64,000 nucleotides of DNA from Acinetobacter sp. SAAs474 (GTDB taxonomy: Bacteria > Pseudomonadota > Gammaproteobacteria > Pseudomonadales > Moraxellaceae): positions 496,001 through 560,000 of the forward strand of contig NZ_CP127915.1 of assembly GCF_032823475.1 (NCBI RefSeq), given 5' to 3'. Each line of letters opens with the position of its first letter. The first letter of the stretch is position 1. The translations under genes and the position numbers were made by a program. The notes beneath the pieces were generated by a model. That model did not search any database. It saw only the letters and a program-made list of their open reading frames with translations, and was not told the origin of the DNA. Below, piece by piece: positions 59,488 to 64,000 of the stretch.

Positions 59488-60119
59488 TATATTTCCCCCA
59501 GTATCTTATTTCAGGATCATTTTTCCTGATGATGTCATCACTCTTCTAGTGATTTGCAATTGCTATGCCAGCGTATAAAAAAATGCCGGCAAATTTAAAA
59601 AAAATATTTTAAGATACTGATTTAAATTAATATTTACTTTTTTATTCTAAAAAAAATAAGGTTTTTTTATCCTGAAGCACAACATGATTAGAAAAATTGT
59701 AAAAAAAAATAATGTTTTGTCAGTAAAATCAATAAGACTGAACAAAAATAGTGCATATTGAGATGAAATAAGCACTGAATCTTAACGCTAAGATCATGCA
59801 ATCTCCCAACCATGACAGTCAATCATGACTCATTTAGTGATGAATTGAATCATCATTAAAATAACAAAAATACTACTGACAATTGCATCATTAGGATTCA
59901 TCTTCATGATTAAAACCAATTAAAATTTAAAAAAAATTAAATAAGATATTGATTATTATAATAAAACAATTTTGCATAACATTTTATTTACCAAGATCAA
60001 TTTATTTTTTATGAAATATTTATGTAATAAAACTTTAATTAGCGATAAAATCTTGGCTTTTTCGTCATATGCAAAAAGAAATCGGATTTCTTGATCATTT
60101 TATTATTATGAGGCTCTCC
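59488..60119. other. 632-bp AT-rich gap between the two porin genes
   Basis: No gene is seen. It must hold promoters for both divergent porin genes. TTTAGTGATGA (59833-59843) and TCATCATTAAA (59850-59860) form a stem with one G-U pair. No Fur or other known operator was identified. Confidence 0.45.
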
Positions 60120-61457
60120 ATGATAAAAACACAGAAAGTTGCACTGGCAATCTTGATTCAGGCTATTTTCATAACCCCAGCTTTTGCCAGCGAACAAAGT
60201 GATGCAAAAGGATTTATTGAAGATGCTGAAGGCTCAGTTTTATTCCGTACTGGTTTTATTGACCGTGATCTAAAAGGTGTTGACGCAGGTAAAGATACAC
60301 GTTCTACAGCACAAACTGCGATTTTTGATCTCAACTCTGGCTTTACTCAAGGTATCGTCGGTTTAGGCATCGGTGTGATTGGCGACTGGTCATTTAAGTT
60401 AGGCAGCAATCATCATGCTGGAAATCAAATGATCCCAATTAAAAATAAATTAGCAAATAATGAAGTAGAACCTTATAACCAATGGACACGTGGTGGTGCA
60501 AACATTAAGGCACGTTTTTCAAATACCACCCTGACTTATGGTACACAAGTACTTGATATTCCTATATTTGCTAGTAATACTGCACGTTTAGGGCCAGAAT
60601 ATTTTACTGGCGTATTGGCCACCAGTCGTGAAATTAAAGACCTAGAACTCATTTTTGGTAAATTTACCAAAGACCAAATGTCTGATCAGATTTCAACCGA
60701 TGGCAATGACTTAAAGCGTGCTTATGTTTGGGGTGCGAAATATAAAATCAATGATGCGGCAAAAGTGTCATATTATGGGCTAGACAGTAAAGATCGCCTT
60801 AAGCGCCACTATATTAATACCAACTATCAACAAGCCTTGGCCAACAATAGTAGCTTAACTTACGATTTTAGTGGTTACTATACCAAATGGAATCGTGAAG
60901 CCAATAATCGTTTATACTCTTATATTGGTTCAGCAGATGATAGCTACCATAACTCTATTTGGGCGGTCTCTGCGACCTATGCCACTGGTCCACATAGTGT
61001 GATGCTTGCCTATCAACAAAACGATGGTAATGTTGGCTATGATTATGGTCAACATGCAGATGGTTTCCAAAGTATTTATTTACCAAACTCTTATATGTCT
61101 GACTTTATTGGTAATAAAGAAAAATCTGCACAAATTCAATATCATCTAGATTTTAGCAACTATGGTATTGCTGGTCTAAATTGGACTTCAGCTTATGTAT
61201 ATGGTTGGAATATTCACACGAATACAGCGACCGAAGAGGGTGGAAAAGTTATTTATCGTAGACCAGGGATAACAAATGCCAAAGAACGTGAATTCTTTAA
61301 CCAGCTAAAATACACGGTACAAAGTGGCTTTGCCAAAGATGCCAGCTTACGTTTACGTTACTCACATTATCGTGCAGATAAAGCCTACAGTGAGAACTAT
61401 TTACCAGATACCAATGAATGGCGTATTTTCTTAGATATTCCGGTTAAATTATTTTAA
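60120..61457 (+). CDS. OprD-family outer-membrane porin
   Basis: A 445-residue OprD/Occ-type porin. The signal peptide MIKTQKVALAILIQAIFITP ends at AFA. The mature N-terminus follows the family pattern: KGFIEDAEGSVLFRTGFIDR, FDLNSGFTQGIVGLGIGVIG. The conserved GNEAYLT-like region is loose, and the C-terminus ends in Phe (FLDIPVKLF). Family members take up carboxylic or basic amino-acid substrates; this one's is unknown. The ATG at 60120 has GAGG about 6 nt upstream and starts the signal peptide; an upstream frame to 60069 is not needed. Confidence 0.88.
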   Translation: MIKTQKVALAILIQAIFITPAFASEQSDAKGFIEDAEGSVLFRTGFIDRDLKGVDAGKDTRSTAQTAIFDLNSGFTQGIVGLGIGVIGDWSFKLGSNHHAGNQMIPIKNKLANNEVEPYNQWTRGGANIKARFSNTTLTYGTQVLDIPIFASNTARLGPEYFTGVLATSREIKDLELIFGKFTKDQMSDQISTDGNDLKRAYVWGAKYKINDAAKVSYYGLDSKDRLKRHYINTNYQQALANNSSLTYDFSGYYTKWNREANNRLYSYIGSADDSYHNSIWAVSATYATGPHSVMLAYQQNDGNVGYDYGQHADGFQSIYLPNSYMSDFIGNKEKSAQIQYHLDFSNYGIAGLNWTSAYVYGWNIHTNTATEEGGKVIYRRPGITNAKEREFFNQLKYTVQSGFAKDASLRLRYSHYRADKAYSENYLPDTNEWRIFLDIPVKLF

Positions 61458-61485
61458 TTTTTAAGTCCGATTTTATCTCTGAAAT

Positions 61486-61513
61486 AAAAAAACCTGCACA
61501 TGCAGGTTTTTTT
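61486..61513. terminator. Bidirectional terminator between the OprD-type porin and ppa
   Basis: AAAAAAACCTGCA at 61486-61498 and TGCAGGTTTTTTT at 61501-61513. The innermost bases form the loop. T-runs on both strands serve the porin gene and the convergent ppa. Confidence 0.9.
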
Positions 61514-61556
61514 ATTTCAATCGAATGCCACCACAATTAAATGATAGCGATATTCA

Positions 61557-62081
61557 TTATTGTGCAGCAGCAATTGCTTTTAATACTTCTTCTTTAGCGA
61601 CTTCTGAACCTTCCCAACCGGTAAGTTTTACCCATTTTCCTGGCTCTAGATCTTTATAATGTGCAAAGAAATGCTCCACCTGTTGAATCAATAAAGGCGG
61701 AAGATCAGTATATTCTTTTACATCTTTATATAATGGTGTTAGTTTTTCATGCGGCACTGCAATTAATTTTGCATCGATACCACCATCATCTTCCATATTC
61801 AATTTACCGACAGGACGGCAACGAATCACTGAACCTGGTTCTACAGGATGTGGTGTTACCACCAATACATCTAATGGATCGCCATCTTCAGATAATGTAT
61901 TTGGCACATAACCATAGTTTGCTGGGTAAAACATCGCAGTACCCATAAAACGGTCTACAAATAATGCATCAGAATCTTTATCAATTTCATATTTGATTGG
62001 TGCAGCATTCGCAGGAATTTCAATAATTACATAGATGTCATTTGGAGCATCTTTACCAGCAGGGATATTGCTGTAACTCAT
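61557..62081 (-). CDS. ppa: Inorganic pyrophosphatase
   Basis: A 174-residue family I soluble pyrophosphatase. The signature [11 protein letters not shown] with its three metal-binding Asp is clear, and [17 protein letters not shown] and [13 protein letters not shown] complete the active site. The start is the ATG at 62081 ([13 protein letters not shown]), where homologues begin. A longer frame to 62120 lacks a ribosome site. It drives biosynthesis by hydrolysing pyrophosphate. Confidence 0.97.
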   Translation of the reverse strand: MSYSNIPAGKDAPNDIYVIIEIPANAAPIKYEIDKDSDALFVDRFMGTAMFYPANYGYVPNTLSEDGDPLDVLVVTPHPVEPGSVIRCRPVGKLNMEDDGGIDAKLIAVPHEKLTPLYKDVKEYTDLPPLLIQQVEHFFAHYKDLEPGKWVKLTGWEGSEVAKEEVLKAIAAAQ

Positions 62082-62200
62082 AGTATTACTCTTTAACGTA
62101 GTTAGTGTATCTTCAACCATTAAACATTATAACGGTTTTAAAACTTGATCGAGATCCATTATACATCTGCAACACAAAAATATACTTTCTAAGCGTATAT

Positions 62201-62602
62201 TTACGTCGTAATTTTAATCACTATCCATAATAAACTGACAGGACATAATGTAGCGAGTATCCACATAATAGAACGAAGTGTGGCAAGATTTGCTAAATAA
62301 CACAGGCCATATAATACTCTAAAGACCAAATAAGCAATCCCAAACAGCATAATCCAAGATTGTGCAACCACCATATATTCTGCCATTAAAATCGCAGCAA
62401 TAAATAGCGGCAAACCTTCAAAACTATTTTTCTGTACATCATTCGCTCGAGCAGCCAGTCCTGTAGCCTTGGCTAAAAATTCGCGAGGATTACGATTATC
62501 TGCAATTTTAAATCCGGCAGCAATCCTCGCAATCAAGGCAAATACATAAGGTAAAAAACAGGCAGCTAAAATTAGATAAATTATTCCACTTATGCTTTGC
62601 AT
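62201..62602 (-). CDS. MAPEG-family membrane protein
   Basis: A 133-residue integral membrane protein with four helices. AARANDVQKNSFEGLPLFIA is the MAPEG signature. Bacterial MAPEG proteins are related to microsomal glutathione transferases, but the activity here is not known. It lies upstream of ppa on the same strand, 119 bp apart. Confidence 0.85.
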   Translation of the reverse strand: MQSISGIIYLILAACFLPYVFALIARIAAGFKIADNRNPREFLAKATGLAARANDVQKNSFEGLPLFIAAILMAEYMVVAQSWIMLFGIAYLVFRVLYGLCYLANLATLRSIMWILATLCPVSLLWIVIKITT

Positions 62603-62709
62603 TTAAATCATTCTCATCTGTTTTTTATCGTTCTATCATAACATGGCATTTATTTAATAAATTTTGTTAAATATAGTGTTTCTAGATAAAATCTGTTAAG
62701 GGTCTATAT

Positions 62710-63087
62710 ATGGTCACACCTGATCAAAAAAATATGTTCGATGTACTGGCTAAGCAACAACAACACCAAGGTCAAGTAAATCGTGTCTTAAAAATTGTAC
62801 TCCCTATCGTTGCATTTTTATTAACGGTCATTTGTGCCAATATGAATGTTTGGTCAACTGTTTTAACTTTTATAATGCTCTGGGTGACTTTTTATATCAC
62901 CGCTATTAAAGGTTTTAGTTTATGGTATGGCATTATCGCCATTTTTGCTTATACTTTAATCGACAATTTACTGAGTTATACAGTATTTAATCTACCAGGC
63001 TTTAGTCGTCAATTTGGTACTATGGCGGCTTTTGTTGCAATATTTGCAATTGGTCGGCCTTATTTTGATCGCTGGTTAATGAAATAA
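62710..63087 (+). CDS. Small integral membrane protein, unknown
   Basis: A 125-residue protein with four predicted membrane segments (about 27-46, 48-66, 70-90, 105-120). AAGGG lies upstream of the ATG. I recognise no family. It is divergent from the MAPEG gene and convergent with fadD. Length, ribosome site and hydrophobic pattern support it as real. Confidence 0.75.
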   Translation: MVTPDQKNMFDVLAKQQQHQGQVNRVLKIVLPIVAFLLTVICANMNVWSTVLTFIMLWVTFYITAIKGFSLWYGIIAIFAYTLIDNLLSYTVFNLPGFSRQFGTMAAFVAIFAIGRPYFDRWLMK

Positions 63088-63171
63088 ATAGGCTTAGCCT
63101 ACTACTGTCGTGTTACAACAGTTGAGCATCGTTTTAATCTAAAACAGATATTTGGCCAAATCATTGATGAT

Positions 63172-63202
63172 TAAAAATGCCAAACAGTAATCTGCTTGGC
63201 AT
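63172..63202 (-). terminator. Terminator of the acyl-CoA ligase gene
   Basis: An 11-bp stem with one mismatch, ATGCCAAACAG at 63177-63187 and CTGCTTGGCAT at 63192-63202, followed on the minus strand by TTTTTAATC. It lies about 42 bp after the fadD stop. Confidence 0.75.
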
Positions 63203-63244
63203 CTATGGATAAATAATTGAAATACAATGACTTGATATTTTTAT

Positions 63245-64000
63245 TTAACTATTTTTACGTAAATCCTTACGTAAAATTTTACCCACATTAGATTTTGGCA
63301 ATTCAGTCATAAACTCTACATAACGAGGACGCTTATATCCTGTTAAATTAGCTTTGGCATAAGCCAAAATTTCTTCAGTGGTTAAAGATGGATCTTTTTT
63401 CACCACAAATAATTTAGGAACTTCACCTGATTTTTCATCAGGCACACCAATTGCAGCAACCTCTAATACTTTCGGATGTTTAGAGACTACACTTTCAATT
63501 TCAGCAGGATAAACATTAAAACCAGAAACTAAAATCATATCTTTTTTACGATCAACAATTTTAATATAGCCACGTAAATCCATTACACCGATATCTCCCG
63601 TACGGAAGAAACCATGAATCATGACTTTTTCTGTTTCATCAGGGCGATTCCAATAACCTTTCATGACCTGTGGGCCACGGATACAGATTTCGCCTTGTTC
63701 TCCTTGTGCCACCTCATTGCCATCATCATCTAAGATAGCAACATCAGTCAATGGAATAGGAATACCAATTGATCCTGTAAACTCTTCTGAATTTGGAGGA
63801 TTTACTGTTGCGACAGGCGATGTTTCCGATAAACCATAACCTTCAATAATATGAGTACCGGTAATATCTTGCCAAGCTTGTGCTGTCGATTGCAGTACCG
63901 CCATTCCACCACCCATTGCCAGTTTTAAGTGACTATGATTAAGCTGCCTAAATTCTTCATTATTCACTAAGGCATTGAATAAGGTATTCACAGCAGGGAA
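63245..64000 (-). CDS. fadD: Long-chain fatty acid--CoA ligase, C-terminal part (cut by window edge)
   Basis: The last 251 codons of an AMP-forming acyl-CoA synthetase, continuing past the window edge (FPAVNTLFNALVN at the border). Adenylate-forming motifs are clear: EGYGLSETSPVATVNP, GEICIRGPQVMKGYWNRPDE, FRTGDIGVMD, GYIKIVDRKKDMILVSGFNV and KSNVGKILRKDL with the catalytic Lys. It activates fatty acids for beta-oxidation or uptake. A GTG at 63991 is internal, not the start. Confidence 0.92.
   Translation of the reverse strand, partial: FPAVNTLFNALVNNEEFRQLNHSHLKLAMGGGMAVLQSTAQAWQDITGTHIIEGYGLSETSPVATVNPPNSEEFTGSIGIPIPLTDVAILDDDGNEVAQGEQGEICIRGPQVMKGYWNRPDETEKVMIHGFFRTGDIGVMDLRGYIKIVDRKKDMILVSGFNVYPAEIESVVSKHPKVLEVAAIGVPDEKSGEVPKLFVVKKDPSLTTEEILAYAKANLTGYKRPRYVEFMTELPKSNVGKILRKDLRKNS

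Overview
The window reads as a chromosomal segment of a gamma-proteobacterium of the genus Acinetobacter or a very close relative. The evidence is low GC content by eye, the gene families present, and gene orders shared with Pseudomonadales: gph-trpE, argH next to algR-hemC-hemD, xerD-dsbC-hom-thrC, a detached gspN-gspC-gspD cluster, nudF-cpdA, dksA-gluQ, and comM beside glnK-amtB. I cannot name the species. No tRNA, rRNA, CRISPR array or prophage was recognised. Both ends cut genes: trpE at the left, a fadD-type acyl-CoA ligase at the right.

Layout. 1-6.1 kb: trpE (partial), gph, an FHA-domain membrane protein, and the type II secretion genes gspD, gspC and gspN. 6.1-11.2 kb: an H-NS family protein, a thioesterase, the heme genes hemY-hemX-hemD-hemC, and a LytTR-only remnant of AlgR. 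11.2-14.9 kb: argH, yggX, a candidate small RNA, phoU. 15.0-17.2 kb: an accessory patch with a complete IS982-family element just upstream of phoU and a very AT-rich FUSC-type membrane protein gene. 18.0-23.6 kb: a TPP riboswitch with thiC, then nudF, cpdA, dksA and gluQ. 23.6-28.8 kb: ftsW, murD and the iron-uptake genes feoA, feoB and a small Cys-rich membrane protein. 28.9-34.5 kb: xerD, dsbC, hom, thrC, pbpG. 34.7-40.3 kb: a GacA-like regulator, pilS-pilR, and a divergent quinone oxidoreductase/HxlR pair sharing a palindromic operator. 40.3-48.8 kb: a C-terminal protease, gpmI, lptG-lptF, pepA, holC, an unknown coiled-coil protein, a DedA protein. 48.8-57 kb: nrdR-ribD-DNA methyltransferase-ribE, amtB-glnK behind a candidate sigma-54 promoter, ubiK, intact comM. 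57-64 kb: an MFS transporter, a TorF-type porin, an OprD-type porin, ppa, a MAPEG protein, a small membrane protein, fadD.

Most of the window is housekeeping: cofactors (heme, thiamin, riboflavin), amino acids (Trp, Arg, Thr), cell wall and envelope (MurD, FtsW, PbpG, LptFG), nitrogen and iron uptake, and regulators (DksA, GacA, PilSR, NrdR, H-NS). The points most worth a second look are the decay of the algZ-algR pair to a lone DNA-binding domain, a two-hairpin small-RNA candidate near 14.0 kb, a D12-class DNA adenine methyltransferase embedded in the riboflavin operon, the thiC leader in which the 3' edge of the TPP aptamer has an exact complement close to the start codon, and the IS982 insertion in front of phoU. 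I did not find a clearly new multi-gene system.
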